Positions 1 to 8,688 of a stretch of DNA of 64,000 nucleotides are shown in pieces. Source of the stretch: Streptomyces avermitilis MA-4680 = NBRC 14893 (lineage in GTDB: Bacteria; Actinomycetota; Actinomycetes; Streptomycetales; Streptomycetaceae); contig NC_003155.5 in NCBI RefSeq assembly GCF_000009765.2, positions 7,130,001-7,194,000 on the forward strand, given 5' to 3'. Position 1 is the stretch's first letter; each line of letters begins with the position of its first letter. Both the position numbers and the translations under genes were made by a program. Under the pieces are notes generated by a model. The model worked only from the letters and a program-made list of their open reading frames with translations, was not told the origin of the DNA and searched no databases.

Positions 1-717
1 CTCCCCGAGACCCTCGACCCCGCCGAACGCCACGACGGGGGCGTCGGCGAGGCCCTGCGCTCCATGCGTACGCTGCTCGCCGACGCCGCCTTCACCGGCT
101 ACATGCTCGCCGGCGGCTTCGCCTTCGCCGCGCTGTTCGCGTACATCTCCGCCTCGCCCTTCGTGATCCAGGAGATCTACGGCGCCTCCCCGCAGACCTT
201 CAGCCTCCTGTTCGGCCTCAACTCCGTCGGTCTGGTGATCGCCGGTCAGATCAACGGCAAGGTCCTGGTCGGCCGGGTCGGTCTCGACCGTGTCCTCGCG
301 GTCGGCCTCGGCGTCATCACGCTCGCCGCGACCGCCCTGCTCCTGATGTCCACCGGTGTCTTCGGCCACGTCGGGCTCGCCCCGGTCGCCGCCGCGCTGT
401 TCGTCCTGATGTCGGCGATGGGCCTGGCCCTGCCCAACACCCAGGCCCTCGCCCTGATGCGCACCCGGCACGCGGCCGGCTCCGCGTCCGCCCTGCTCGG
501 CACCTGCTCCTTCCTCATCGGCGCGGTCGCCTCGCCGCTCGTCGGCATCGCGGGCGAGCACACCGCCGTCCCGATGGCCGTCGTCCAACTGGCCTCGGCA
601 CTGGTGGCCGTCGCCTGCTTCATGGCACTGTGCCGTCCCTGGAAGAGGCGTGCGAGCGAGCAGGGTGGGGGGACCCCCGGCCCGAGCGCGGCCGAGAGCG
701 TGGGGGAGGACAGCTGA
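1..717 (+). CDS. Bcr/CflA-type MFS drug exporter, 3' part only
   Basis: Membrane efflux protein cut by the left window edge. The frame is open from base 1, reading LPETLDPAERHDGGVGEALR, which resembles the central cytoplasmic loop of Bcr/CflA transporters. About six hydrophobic helices follow (MLAGGFAFAALFAYISASPF, then LLFGLNSVGLVIAGQ and others). This corresponds to the C-terminal half of a roughly 400-residue, 12-helix carrier. The last 30 residues are hydrophilic (RPWKRRASEQGG onward). The stop codon overlaps the proposed CTG start of the serine hydrolase gene, so the two are probably translationally coupled. The substrate cannot be told from the sequence. Confidence 0.9.
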   Translation, partial: LPETLDPAERHDGGVGEALRSMRTLLADAAFTGYMLAGGFAFAALFAYISASPFVIQEIYGASPQTFSLLFGLNSVGLVIAGQINGKVLVGRVGLDRVLAVGLGVITLAATALLLMSTGVFGHVGLAPVAAALFVLMSAMGLALPNTQALALMRTRHAAGSASALLGTCSFLIGAVASPLVGIAGEHTAVPMAVVQLASALVAVACFMALCRPWKRRASEQGGGTPGPSAAESVGEDS

Positions 718-1844
718 GCGCACCGAGACTGCGCATCGACACCCCGGAGCGAGCCGGCCTCGACCCGCGGGAACTGACCCGGCTCGTCCACGACGTGCGC
801 GGCCTCACCGAGGGCGAGCGCCCCTGGGCGGCGGGCGCCGTGGTGGTCGCCGGACGCGGTCCGGTGATCGCCGTGGAGGAGGCGGCGGGGTGGGCGGTGC
901 GCTATGCGGCGTACGACGAGAAGAAGGACGCGGGCGTCGAACTGCCGCCCGCGGCACGGGTGCCGATGACCGTGCACACGCCCTTCGACCTGGCCTCGCT
1001 CACCAAGCTGTTCACCGCGGTCGCCGCGATGCAGCAGCTGGAGCGCGGCACGCTCGGCATCGACGCGCGGGTGGCGGCGTACCTGCCGGAGTTCCGCGCG
1101 GCCGCCCAGCACGGCATCACCGTACGGCAGCTGCTCACCCACACCTCCGGGCTGCGGCCCGAACTCCCGCTCTACGACTGCCCCTCGGACGCGGCGCGCC
1201 TCGCGCTGCTGCACGCCGAACCGCCGACGTCGGAGCCGGGGACGTATCGCTACTCGGACCTCAACATGCTCCTCCTCCAGTACGTCCTGGAGCGCATCAC
1301 CGGCCGCTCGCTCGACGTCCTCGTGCGCGACGGCATCACCCGCCCGCTGGGGATGACCGCGACGGGCTTCGGGCCGTGCCCGGGGGCGGCGGCGACGGAG
1401 GACCAGCGGCGGCCGTGGGCGAAGGCGGACCGCGGGATGCTGCGGGGCGTGGTCCACGACGAGAACGCCTGGGCGCTCGGCGGAGTGGCCGGCCACGCGG
1501 GCCTGTTCGCCACGGCCCGCGATCTGGCGGTCTTCTGCCGCACCCTCCTCGCGGGCGGCTCGTACGGCCCCGCCCGCATCCTCGGCCCGGACTTCGTCGA
1601 GCTGATGCTCGCGCCGCCGGGCCTGGGCTTCGCCATCGACCAGCCGTGGTTCATGGGCGCGCTGGCGTGCCGGGGCGCGGTGGGGCACACGGGCTTCACC
1701 GGGACGTCGCTGGTCCTCGACCCGGCGACGGACACGTTCCTGGTGCTGCTGGCCAACACGGTGCATCCGCGACGCCGGCCGGCGGACAGCGGGCCGCGGG
1801 CGGCGGCGGGCACACGGCTGGCCCGAGCCGTGCGCGGGACCTGA
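714..1844 (+). CDS. serine hydrolase of the beta-lactamase/class C PBP family, likely CTG start
   Basis: Penicillin-binding-protein-like hydrolase of about 376 residues, probably an esterase or peptidase rather than a true beta-lactamase. The SxxK nucleophile motif is SLTK (Ser95, Lys98), the second motif is YSD where YSN is usual, and a GHTG box lies near the end. No signal peptide is visible. The homologous part starts at RLRIDTPERAGLDP. No ATG, GTG or TTG lies in frame near it; the only well placed codon is CTG at 714, six bases after a strong GGGGGAGGA and overlapping the exporter's TGA as CTGA. An upstream in-frame ATG at 630 would put the start deep inside the exporter gene. The next gene starts 13 bp downstream. 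Confidence 0.8.
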   Translation: MSAPRLRIDTPERAGLDPRELTRLVHDVRGLTEGERPWAAGAVVVAGRGPVIAVEEAAGWAVRYAAYDEKKDAGVELPPAARVPMTVHTPFDLASLTKLFTAVAAMQQLERGTLGIDARVAAYLPEFRAAAQHGITVRQLLTHTSGLRPELPLYDCPSDAARLALLHAEPPTSEPGTYRYSDLNMLLLQYVLERITGRSLDVLVRDGITRPLGMTATGFGPCPGAAATEDQRRPWAKADRGMLRGVVHDENAWALGGVAGHAGLFATARDLAVFCRTLLAGGSYGPARILGPDFVELMLAPPGLGFAIDQPWFMGALACRGAVGHTGFTGTSLVLDPATDTFLVLLANTVHPRRRPADSGPRAAAGTRLARAVRGT

Positions 1845-1856
1845 GAGAATCGCGAG

Positions 1857-2855
1857 GTGAACGCCCCCGCCTCCGCAACCGACACGCTGCGCTCCGCCCT
1901 CGCCGGGCTGCTCGCCGGGCTGCCGCCGAAGCAGGCCGCCCAGGCGGTGGACCGGCTGATCGCCAACTACCGGGGGCGGACCCCGACGCACGCGCCGGTG
2001 CTGCGGGACCGTTCCGACGTGGCCGCGTACGCCGCGTACCGGATGCCCGCGACGTTCGAGGCGGTGTGCGCGGCACTGGACGCGTTCGCGGACGCGGTGC
2101 CGCAGTGGACCCCGGCGAGCCATGTGGACATCGGTGGCGGTACCGGCGCGGCGACCTGGGCCGTGAGTGCGACCTGGGACGGCGAGCGCCCGGTCACGGT
2201 CCTCGACTGGGCCGAGCCCGCGCTCGCGCTGGGCCGTGAGATCGCCGCCGCGAACCCGGCGCTGAAGTCCGCCGAGTGGCAGCGCTCTCGTATCGGAGCG
2301 GCGCTCACCGTCGAGAGCACCGATCTCGTCACCATCTCCTACGTCCTCGGCGAGCTGACCGAGGCCGACCGCACCGTGGTCGTGGACGCCGCCGCGGCCG
2401 CCGCCCAGGCCGTCGTGATCATCGAGCCCGGCACGCCGGACGGCTACACCCGCGTCATCGACGCCCGTGAGCGCCTGATCGCCGCCGGCTTCCGTATCGC
2501 CGCGCCCTGCCCGCACAGCGCCGCCTGCCCCATCGTCCCCGGCGAGGACTGGTGCCACTTCTCCGCCCGGGTCAGCCGCTCCTCCCTGCACCGCCAGGTC
2601 AAGGGCGGCTCCCTGCCCTACGAGGACGAGAAGTTCAGCTATGTCGCGGCCGCCCGCTTCCCGGTCGCACCGGCGCCCACCCGGGTCGTACGCAAGCCGC
2701 AGATCCGCAAGGGCCAGGTGCTCCTCGATCTGTGCGGCCCGGACGAGTCCCTCCACCGCGAGACGGTGACGAAACGTCATGGGCCGCTGTACAAGGCCGC
2801 CCGGGACGCGGAGTGGGGCGACGGCTGGCCGCCCCCGGAGGACACCTCCACCTGA
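1857..2855 (+). CDS. Rsm22/METTL17-type ribosomal small subunit assembly factor
   Basis: A 332-residue protein of the Rsm22 family, SAM-fold proteins that bind the small ribosomal subunit during assembly. A methyltransferase-like glycine loop is visible at residues 91-98 (DIGGGTGA). A cysteine set fits the Fe-S site described for eukaryotic members: Cys218, Cys224 and Cys233 in PCPHSAACPIVPGEDWC, with Cys293 (LDLCGP) as a possible fourth ligand. The conserved block HRQVKGGSLPYEDEKFSYV follows. The GTG start at 1857 sits behind GAGAATCGCGAG, 13 bp after the serine hydrolase, so the genes probably form one transcript. Whether it methylates rRNA or acts only as an assembly factor is not decided here. 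Confidence 0.88.
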   Translation: MNAPASATDTLRSALAGLLAGLPPKQAAQAVDRLIANYRGRTPTHAPVLRDRSDVAAYAAYRMPATFEAVCAALDAFADAVPQWTPASHVDIGGGTGAATWAVSATWDGERPVTVLDWAEPALALGREIAAANPALKSAEWQRSRIGAALTVESTDLVTISYVLGELTEADRTVVVDAAAAAAQAVVIIEPGTPDGYTRVIDARERLIAAGFRIAAPCPHSAACPIVPGEDWCHFSARVSRSSLHRQVKGGSLPYEDEKFSYVAAARFPVAPAPTRVVRKPQIRKGQVLLDLCGPDESLHRETVTKRHGPLYKAARDAEWGDGWPPPEDTST

Positions 2856-2959
2856 GGCGGCGCCGGGGAGGCCGCCCGCGGGAGCGCGCACGAGGCGGGC
2901 ACCCGCGGAGAGCCGCGCATGCGAGACGCCCCGTCTTGTCGCCCTGGTAGGTTCGGCCC

Positions 2960-3619
2960 ATGGTCAAGAAAGCCGTCCCCGACTCCACCCGCCGCAGTAC
3001 GAGGTCCCGTCGCGCGATCTACGACGCCGCCCTCGCCCTCGTCGGCGAGGTCGGCTACCCGAGGACCACGATCGAGGGCATCGCCGCCCGTGCCGGCGTC
3101 GGCAAGCAGACCATCTACCGCTGGTGGTCGTCTAAGGCGGAGGTGCTCCTGGAGGCGTTCACGGACCTGAGCGCCCAGGCCGCCGAGGCCGCGGCCCGGC
3201 CCGGCCCGGAGGAGGGCGGCCAGGAGGGCGGCCAGGGGGAGAACGGCATCCCGGACACCGGCGACCTCGCGGCCGACCTCAAGCTCGTCCTGCGGGCCAC
3301 CGTCGATGAACTCCTCGATCCCAAGTTCGACATCCCCGCCCGGGCGCTGGCCGCCGAGGGCGTGGTCGACGAACAGGTCGGCGCCGAGTTCGTGACCAAG
3401 CTCCTCGAACCCCAGCTCCAGCTGTACGTGCGGCGGCTGCGCTCCGCACAGGAGCACGGCGACGTACGCCCCGACGTCGACCCGCGCATCGCGCTCGAAC
3501 TCTTCGTCTCCCCGCTCGCCCAGCGCTGGCTCCAGCGCACCGGCCCGATCACCCACGCCTACACGGACACCCTCGTCGACTACGCCCTCAACGGCCTGGC
3601 TCCGCGCCGGCCGTCCTGA
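2960..3619 (+). CDS. TetR/AcrR-family transcriptional regulator
   Basis: Repressor-type regulator of 219 residues. The N-terminal helix-turn-helix is clear (TTIEGIAARAGVGKQTIYRWW, about residues 37-57). The ligand-binding half carries a short low-complexity insert (GPEEGGQEGGQG, about residues 77-88). The TIYRWW recognition helix is typical of TetR proteins next to exporters or hydrolases, but no palindromic operator was found in the 104 bp upstream. The gene ends tail to tail with the phosphodiesterase gene, overlapping it by 32 bp. The target genes are unknown. Confidence 0.9.
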   Translation: MVKKAVPDSTRRSTRSRRAIYDAALALVGEVGYPRTTIEGIAARAGVGKQTIYRWWSSKAEVLLEAFTDLSAQAAEAAARPGPEEGGQEGGQGENGIPDTGDLAADLKLVLRATVDELLDPKFDIPARALAAEGVVDEQVGAEFVTKLLEPQLQLYVRRLRSAQEHGDVRPDVDPRIALELFVSPLAQRWLQRTGPITHAYTDTLVDYALNGLAPRRPS

Positions 3620-4478
3620 ACCCCTTCGGGCGCTTCACCGGGTGGCGGGCCAGCCGCCCCGGCGCGTCCGTGACGACGCCGTTGCAGCCCAGCGCGAGCA
3701 CCCGGTCGCGCTGGGCGGGCGTCACCACCGTGTGCGCCCACACCCGGGGGATCCCGGACCGTACGGCCCGTACGAGATCGGCGTCCCGCGCCTTGTGGTC
3801 GACGTCGAGCAGATCCACGTACGACGCCCAGCGCGCGGGCCGGTCGGTGCGCAGCTGCTCCGCCGAGCGCCACAGCTGGGTGACCAGGCCGAGACCGTGG
3901 GCGCGCCGGGCCACCTCCGGCCGGTTGGAGTTCACGAACACCGACCGCGCCAGACCGCGGCCGCGGATCAGCCCGGCCAGTGCGCCGAGGCTCTGCGGGT
4001 CCTTGGCCTCCAGCATCAGCACCACCCGCCCGCCGAAACGATCCAGCACCTCGGCGACCGTCGGCGGCCGCTCCGCCCGCCAGGTCCCGGGAACCCTGCC
4101 CTCGGGGCGCACCCGCACCTTCCGCCAGTCGGCGAGCCGCAGTTCCCGCACCGGGCCGTGGGTGTCCGTGGTGCGGTCGAGGGTCGCGTCGTGCAGCACC
4201 ACCAGGGTCCCGTCGCCCAGCATGCGGGTGTCGAGGTCGAGCACCTGCGCCGTACCGCGCGCGTACGCCGCCGTCAGGCCCGCCATGCTGTTCTCCGGCA
4301 CCTCGCGGGCGCCGCCGCGATGGGCGACCTGGACGACGCGGGGCAGGGAGGCCACCGTCAGCGGGCCGGTGCCCCACTCCAGCGGGGCGGGGCCGCCGCC
4401 GTGTCCGGTGAGGGCCGGCGGAGTGAGACCGGCGAGACCCGCGAGCCCGACACCCGTGAGCGTGATCCATGTGACCAT
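3588..4478 (-). CDS. glycerophosphodiester phosphodiesterase (GDPD/UgpQ type)
   Basis: Hydrolyses glycerophosphodiesters to glycerol 3-phosphate and an alcohol. The 296-residue product has an N-terminal membrane anchor or secretion signal (MVTWITLTGVGLAGLAGLTP), then the TIM-barrel motifs: AHRGGAREVPENS with catalytic His-Arg and Glu-Asn, LDLDTRMLGDGTLVVLHD with the metal-binding acidic residues and second His, and VDLLDVDHKARD near the end. A GTG at 4487 is an alternative start; neither has a good ribosome binding site, so the message may be leaderless. The signal suggests the enzyme acts outside the membrane on phospholipid headgroup debris. It converges on the TetR gene with a 32 bp overlap. 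Confidence 0.87.
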   Translation of the reverse strand: MVTWITLTGVGLAGLAGLTPPALTGHGGGPAPLEWGTGPLTVASLPRVVQVAHRGGAREVPENSMAGLTAAYARGTAQVLDLDTRMLGDGTLVVLHDATLDRTTDTHGPVRELRLADWRKVRVRPEGRVPGTWRAERPPTVAEVLDRFGGRVVLMLEAKDPQSLGALAGLIRGRGLARSVFVNSNRPEVARRAHGLGLVTQLWRSAEQLRTDRPARWASYVDLLDVDHKARDADLVRAVRSGIPRVWAHTVVTPAQRDRVLALGCNGVVTDAPGRLARHPVKRPKGFRTAGAEPGR

Positions 4479-4664
4479 GCCGATCACGGTAGGGGGGTAA
4501 ATGCCGTGAAAGGGCGCAATGACACTCGACCCGGGACGTGGGCGGCATCGCCCCCGCCACCCCGGATGAGAGCTCCGGTCACCTGGGGCGCAGGATGGTG
4601 GGACCATAGGGGGACGGTGGGCCGCGAGGCACGCTGTCCGCACCACAGTGAGGCGAGGGGATAC

Positions 4665-5393
4665 ATGAGCGCAGAGTTCGGCCGCCGCACGAGCGGGCAG
4701 GGCAGGATCTCCCAGTGGCTGCGTGGACGCCGCCCGAAGGAGGCCGCCGACAACGCCGGTGGCCGTGAGGCCCTGCTGCTCGCCGCTGCCGACGCCGGGC
4801 TGCCGCTCGCGCCGGCCGCGCATCCGGCCGGCTACCGCTGTTCCTGCGACCGGGTCGGCTGTCCCACGCCCGCCCGGCACCCCGTCTCCTTCGCCTGGCA
4901 GACGCAGTCCACGACCGACCGCGCCCAGATCGAGCGCTGGGCCAGGCACCAGCCGCAGGCCAACTTCATCACCGCCACGGGCATGGTGCACGACGTGCTC
5001 GACCTGCCGCGCGAGGCGGGCGACGAGGCCCTGGAGCGGCTGCTCGCCTCCGGCATCGAGGTCGGCCCGGTCGCCGCGACGGGCGACGGACGGCTGCTCT
5101 TCTTCACGCTGACGCGCGGTACGCCGGAGGACGAGGACGAGTGGTGGCCCTGCGAGCTGGACTGCCACCCCGAGACGATGGACGAGCATCCGGGCCTGCG
5201 CTGGCACTGCCGGGGCTCGTACGTCCTCGTACCGCCCGCCCAGCTGCCCGGTGATCTGACGGTCGACTGGGTACGAGGGCCCGAGCACCCCCTGCCCGAC
5301 CCGCTGACCCTCCTCGAAGTCCTCACGGACGCGTGCGCCCGCTACGCGGGAGCCGACACCGACCGGCTCGCCGCCTGGCCGCACCAGGGCTAG
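4665..5393 (+). CDS. bifunctional DNA primase/polymerase-like (prim-pol) domain protein
   Basis: A 242-residue protein resembling the N-terminal prim-pol domain common in actinomycetes and their plasmids. Recognisable parts are PLAPAAHPAGYRCSCDRVGC with its paired cysteines, HPVSFAWQTQSTTDRAQIERW and the strand GMVHDVLDLPREAG. In active archaeo-eukaryotic primases that strand carries an Asp-x-Asp catalytic pair; here only VHDVLDLP is seen, so catalysis is doubtful. No helicase domain follows. The ATG is preceded by GAGGCGAGGGG at good spacing. The gene stands alone between the phosphodiesterase and a convergent lipoprotein gene. Confidence 0.72.
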   Translation: MSAEFGRRTSGQGRISQWLRGRRPKEAADNAGGREALLLAAADAGLPLAPAAHPAGYRCSCDRVGCPTPARHPVSFAWQTQSTTDRAQIERWARHQPQANFITATGMVHDVLDLPREAGDEALERLLASGIEVGPVAATGDGRLLFFTLTRGTPEDEDEWWPCELDCHPETMDEHPGLRWHCRGSYVLVPPAQLPGDLTVDWVRGPEHPLPDPLTLLEVLTDACARYAGADTDRLAAWPHQG

Positions 5394-5420
5394 CCGCGAG
5401 GAGCGGGCGGCGGCGGCCGG

Positions 5421-6419
5421 CTACTCGCCCTTCGCCGCCGTCAGTCCCGCCACCTTGCTCAGGAACGTCACCCGTTGGTCGCCGGAGCCCTTCGCCGGGT
5501 CCAGTACCGCCTGGTTCGAGACGAACTCCATGGTCAGGGACTGCTTGGGGTCACCCGTCATCAGGGCCTTGATGTTCGGGTCGTTGACCGTGATGTTCAC
5601 GCCCTGCGCGGCCGTCTGCTTCTCGTAGTGGTGCGTGACGAAGAAGACCAGCGCCCCGCCGTCCGTGGTGCGCAGCCCCAGCGGGGCGTGGTCGCCGGAG
5701 TTCAGCGGCTCGTCCATGTACTGGCGCGCCAGCCCCGGCTTGCTCGCGTTCTTCTTGCGCCCCGCCCGCAGCCCGGAGGTGAACCGGCCGTCCGCGAACG
5801 TGTCGCCGCCGCTCTTCAGATACGTCGCGTAGGCCGCACCGAGCTTCTGGGGGCGTACGGCGAGCGCCGCGTCGTCCGCCGTGACGGGCTCGGCCCAGCC
5901 GTCCTTGTCCTTCTTGAACCGCGGCACGTCGGCGGGCGCGAGGGCCGTCAGATACGACACCTGCCACACGTCGTTCGCGCTGCCGCGAGTGAAGACCAGA
6001 ACCCAGCGGTTCTTGTCGCGGTTGGAGGCGGTGTCGGCGACGAACCAGCGCGGCCAGCCCGCCTTCGCGGGAATGGCGAACTTCGCGTCGGTCAGCTTGA
6101 GCGGCGTGTAGTCCGTGTTCCCGGCCGGGGCGGTCTTGTGGCCGGCCTCGAGCTTCGCTCCGTCGATGTCGGCGAGGGCACCGGTCACCCGGCCCGCGTC
6201 CAGCGAACGGTCGTTTGCCTTCTGTGCCTTGTTGTACGCGGTGAGGAAGCCGGCGAGGGCACGCGTGGCCTCGCTCTTCTTCGCCGCCGGGAGGACCTCC
6301 CGCTCGCCGTGCACCACCACGCACCCGCTCGCCGTCAAGGACAAAGCGGTCGCCGCGCCGGTCGCCAGGGCGAACCGGCCGTACTTACGAAGCCCGCGAG
6401 CCCCGCGATCCCTGCTCAT
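5421..6419 (-). CDS. secreted lipoprotein, function unknown
   Basis: A 332-residue protein exported and lipid-anchored: basic start (MSRDRGARGLRKYGRF), hydrophobic core and lipobox LTASGC at about residues 27-32. The mature part is hydrophilic, with a beta-rich pattern (WPRWFVADTASNRDKNRWVLVF; GALVFFVTHHYEKQTA). I do not recognise an enzyme motif. Homologous proteins occur widely in Streptomyces as uncharacterised lipoproteins. A GTG at 6431, directly behind GGGAAGGGGAAG, is an equally good start and would add four residues. The gene lies 104 bp downstream of efeU on the same strand and could be read through from the iron operon, but a link to iron is only positional. Confidence 0.75.
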   Translation of the reverse strand: MSRDRGARGLRKYGRFALATGAATALSLTASGCVVVHGEREVLPAAKKSEATRALAGFLTAYNKAQKANDRSLDAGRVTGALADIDGAKLEAGHKTAPAGNTDYTPLKLTDAKFAIPAKAGWPRWFVADTASNRDKNRWVLVFTRGSANDVWQVSYLTALAPADVPRFKKDKDGWAEPVTADDAALAVRPQKLGAAYATYLKSGGDTFADGRFTSGLRAGRKKNASKPGLARQYMDEPLNSGDHAPLGLRTTDGGALVFFVTHHYEKQTAAQGVNITVNDPNIKALMTGDPKQSLTMEFVSNQAVLDPAKGSGDQRVTFLSKVAGLTAAKGE

Positions 6420-6523
6420 CAGGTACTTCACCTTCCCCTTCCCGGAGGCGAACCCTACCGGGGCGGGGAAACGCGCGGACGCCGGGTTCAACTACCGCGC
6501 TCACACCGTGACCTCGCCGGCCG

Positions 6524-7390
6524 TCACACTTCCTCGCGGACCGCGGGAGGCGACTGCGCCTCCCCCTTCCCGTTCCCCTTCCGGGAGAGGAGGCCCGACG
6601 GCGCGAGGAAGATCGCGAGGGTCGGGATCAGGTACACCAGCCACACCGTGACCTGGATGACCGTCGGGTCCGGCTGGAAGTTGAGGACGCCCTTCAGGAG
6701 GGTGCCGTACCAGCTGTCCGGGGGGATGGTGGCGCTGATGTCGAAGGCCAGGTTCGTCAGACCCGGGACCAGGTCGGCCTCCTGGAGGTCGTGGACGCCG
6801 TACGCGAGCACGCCCGCGGCGACCACGACGAGCATGCCGCCGGTCCAGGTGAAGAACTTGGCGAGGTTGATCCTCAGGGCGCCGCGGTAGAAGAGCCAGC
6901 CGAGGAGGACCGCGGTGGCCAGGCCCAGGGCGACGCCGATCAGCGGGCGCGGGGTGCCGTCGCTCGCCGCGTGCACCGACGCCCAGACGAACAGGGCGGT
7001 CTCCAGGCCCTCCCGGCCCACCGCCAGGAACGCGGTCGCGACCAGCGCCCCCGTGCCCATCGCCAGCGCCGCGTCGAGCTTGCCGTGCAGTTCGGACTTC
7101 AGGTGCCGGGCGGTGCGCCGCATCCAGAAGACCATCCAGGTCACCAGGCCCACGGCGACGATCGACAGCGAGCCGCCGAGCATCTCCTGGGCCTTGAACG
7201 TCATTTCCTGGGAGCCGAATTCGAGGACGCACCCGAAGCCGAGGGCGACGGTGACGGCGACGGCGATACCGATCCAGATCGGCCGCAGGGCGTCCCGGCG
7301 GCCCGTCTTGACCAGGTACGCGATGAGGATGCAGACGACGAGGCTGGCCTCGAGCCCCTCGCGCAGGCCGATCAGATAGTTGGAAAGCAC
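6524..7390 (-). CDS. efeU: iron permease of the FTR1/EfeU family
   Basis: Membrane permease of the elemental iron (EfeUOB) system. The 288-residue protein has about seven hydrophobic helices and the two signature REGLE motifs of FTR1-type iron channels: GLREGLEAS near residue 8 and VGREGLETALFVW near residue 125. The glutamates of these motifs bind iron in yeast Ftr1. The GTG start lies four bases after the efeB stop, so it is the last gene of the efeO-efeB-efeU operon. The short hydrophilic tail (SRKGNGKGEAQSPP) is unremarkable. Confidence 0.95.
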   Translation of the reverse strand: MLSNYLIGLREGLEASLVVCILIAYLVKTGRRDALRPIWIGIAVAVTVALGFGCVLEFGSQEMTFKAQEMLGGSLSIVAVGLVTWMVFWMRRTARHLKSELHGKLDAALAMGTGALVATAFLAVGREGLETALFVWASVHAASDGTPRPLIGVALGLATAVLLGWLFYRGALRINLAKFFTWTGGMLVVVAAGVLAYGVHDLQEADLVPGLTNLAFDISATIPPDSWYGTLLKGVLNFQPDPTVIQVTVWLVYLIPTLAIFLAPSGLLSRKGNGKGEAQSPPAVREEV

Positions 7391-7393
7391 CGG

Positions 7394-8677
7394 CTACGCC
7401 TCCTTGGAGAACAGCGCGCGGCCCCACCAGTCGTCCTTGTCGCGGACGCCGGGCGGGACGGCGAAGACCGCCGAACCCACATGCTGGATGTACTCGTTGA
7501 GCGCGTCGGTGCGCGACAGGCTGCGCTGCACCGGGATGAAGCCCTTGCGGACGTCACGCTGGTACGCGAGGAAGAACAGCCCCGCGTCCAGGCGGCCGAG
7601 GCCGTCCGTGCCGTCCGTGAAGGAGTAGCCGCGGCGCAGGAGCGTGGCCCCGTCGTTGGAGTCGGGGTGCGCGAGCCGTACGTGCGCGTCGGGCTTCATC
7701 GCCTTCAGGAACGGCTTGTCGCGCTCCTTGGCCTTGCCGACCGGCGCGCCCTCGCCCTTGTCCCGGCCGAAGACGTCCTCCTGCTCCTGGAGCGAAGTGC
7801 GGTCCCAGGTCTCGATGTTCATGCGGATACGGCGCGCCACGAGATACGAGCCACCGGTCATCCAGTGGGGACCGTCGTCCTCGCCCACCCACACGAACTT
7901 CTTCAGCCGGTCCGTCTCGGTGCCCGCGATGTTGCGGGTGCCGTCCTTGAAGCCCATCAGGTTGCGCGGGGTCTGCGCGTCCGGCGTCGTGGACGAGGTC
8001 TTGCCGAAGCCCAGCTGGGACCAGCGGATGGCGACCTTGCCGAAGCCGATGCGGGCGAGGTTGCGGATCGCGTGCACCGCGACCTGCGGGTCGTCCGCGC
8101 AGGCCTGGATGCACAGGTCGCCGTCGCTGCGGGTCTTCTCCAGGTTGTCGCCCGGGAACTTCGGCAGGTCGACCAGGGCCTCGGGGCGCTGGTCCGCCAG
8201 CCCGAACTTCTCGAACAGGGAAGGACCGAAGCCGATCGTCAGCGTCAGCCGCGACGGCTTGAGGCCCAGTGCCTCACCGGTGTCGTCCGGCGGCGCCTCG
8301 GCCAGGCCGCCGTACGCGCCCTCGCCGACCGCGTGCCCGGCGGTCATCCGGGCCGCGGCCCGCGTCCAGTCCTTCAGCAGCTGGACGAACGCGGCGCGGT
8401 CGTCGGTCTTCACGTCGAACGCGGCGAAGTGCAGCCGGTCCTGCACCGGCGTGGCGATGCCGGCCTGGTGCGCGCCGTGGAAACCGATCGCGGCGCCCGT
8501 CTCGGCGGCGGTCGGGTCCACGTCGTTGCCGGTGCGGGCCATGGCCACCGCACCGCCGGCCGCGGCGGCGCCGAGCGCGAGGCCCGCGCCGCCCCAGCCG
8601 ATCAGTGAACGCCGGGACGGGGCAGGGGCGCCCGCGTCCTCTGCGGTGGTTTCGGTGGTGTTCGTGGTGTCCGTCAT
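7394..8677 (-). CDS. efeB: deferrochelatase/dye-decolorising peroxidase EfeB, Tat-exported
   Basis: Heme-dependent Dyp-type peroxidase that releases or oxidises iron for EfeU. A twin-arginine signal is clear (SRRSLIGWGGAGLALGAAAAG, about residues 22-42 from this start). The Dyp signature GFKDGTRN carries the catalytic Asp, and the heme-ligand region lies near MTGGSYLVARRIRMNIE. The mature length fits family members. Two starts are possible: ATG at 8677 behind GCGAGG at good spacing, chosen here, or GTG at 8692, which overlaps the efeO stop as GTGA but has no clear ribosome binding site. The gene is sandwiched between efeO and efeU. Confidence 0.94.
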   Translation of the reverse strand: MTDTTNTTETTAEDAGAPAPSRRSLIGWGGAGLALGAAAAGGAVAMARTGNDVDPTAAETGAAIGFHGAHQAGIATPVQDRLHFAAFDVKTDDRAAFVQLLKDWTRAAARMTAGHAVGEGAYGGLAEAPPDDTGEALGLKPSRLTLTIGFGPSLFEKFGLADQRPEALVDLPKFPGDNLEKTRSDGDLCIQACADDPQVAVHAIRNLARIGFGKVAIRWSQLGFGKTSSTTPDAQTPRNLMGFKDGTRNIAGTETDRLKKFVWVGEDDGPHWMTGGSYLVARRIRMNIETWDRTSLQEQEDVFGRDKGEGAPVGKAKERDKPFLKAMKPDAHVRLAHPDSNDGATLLRRGYSFTDGTDGLGRLDAGLFFLAYQRDVRKGFIPVQRSLSRTDALNEYIQHVGSAVFAVPPGVRDKDDWWGRALFSKEA

Positions 8678-8688
8678 GGGGGCCTCGC

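Noticed and set aside
246..2891. Very long open frame on the minus strand over the hydrolase and Rsm22 genes
   Set aside because: High-GC shadow: no family motifs, Arg/Gly/Pro-rich, and both plus-strand genes have clear domains.
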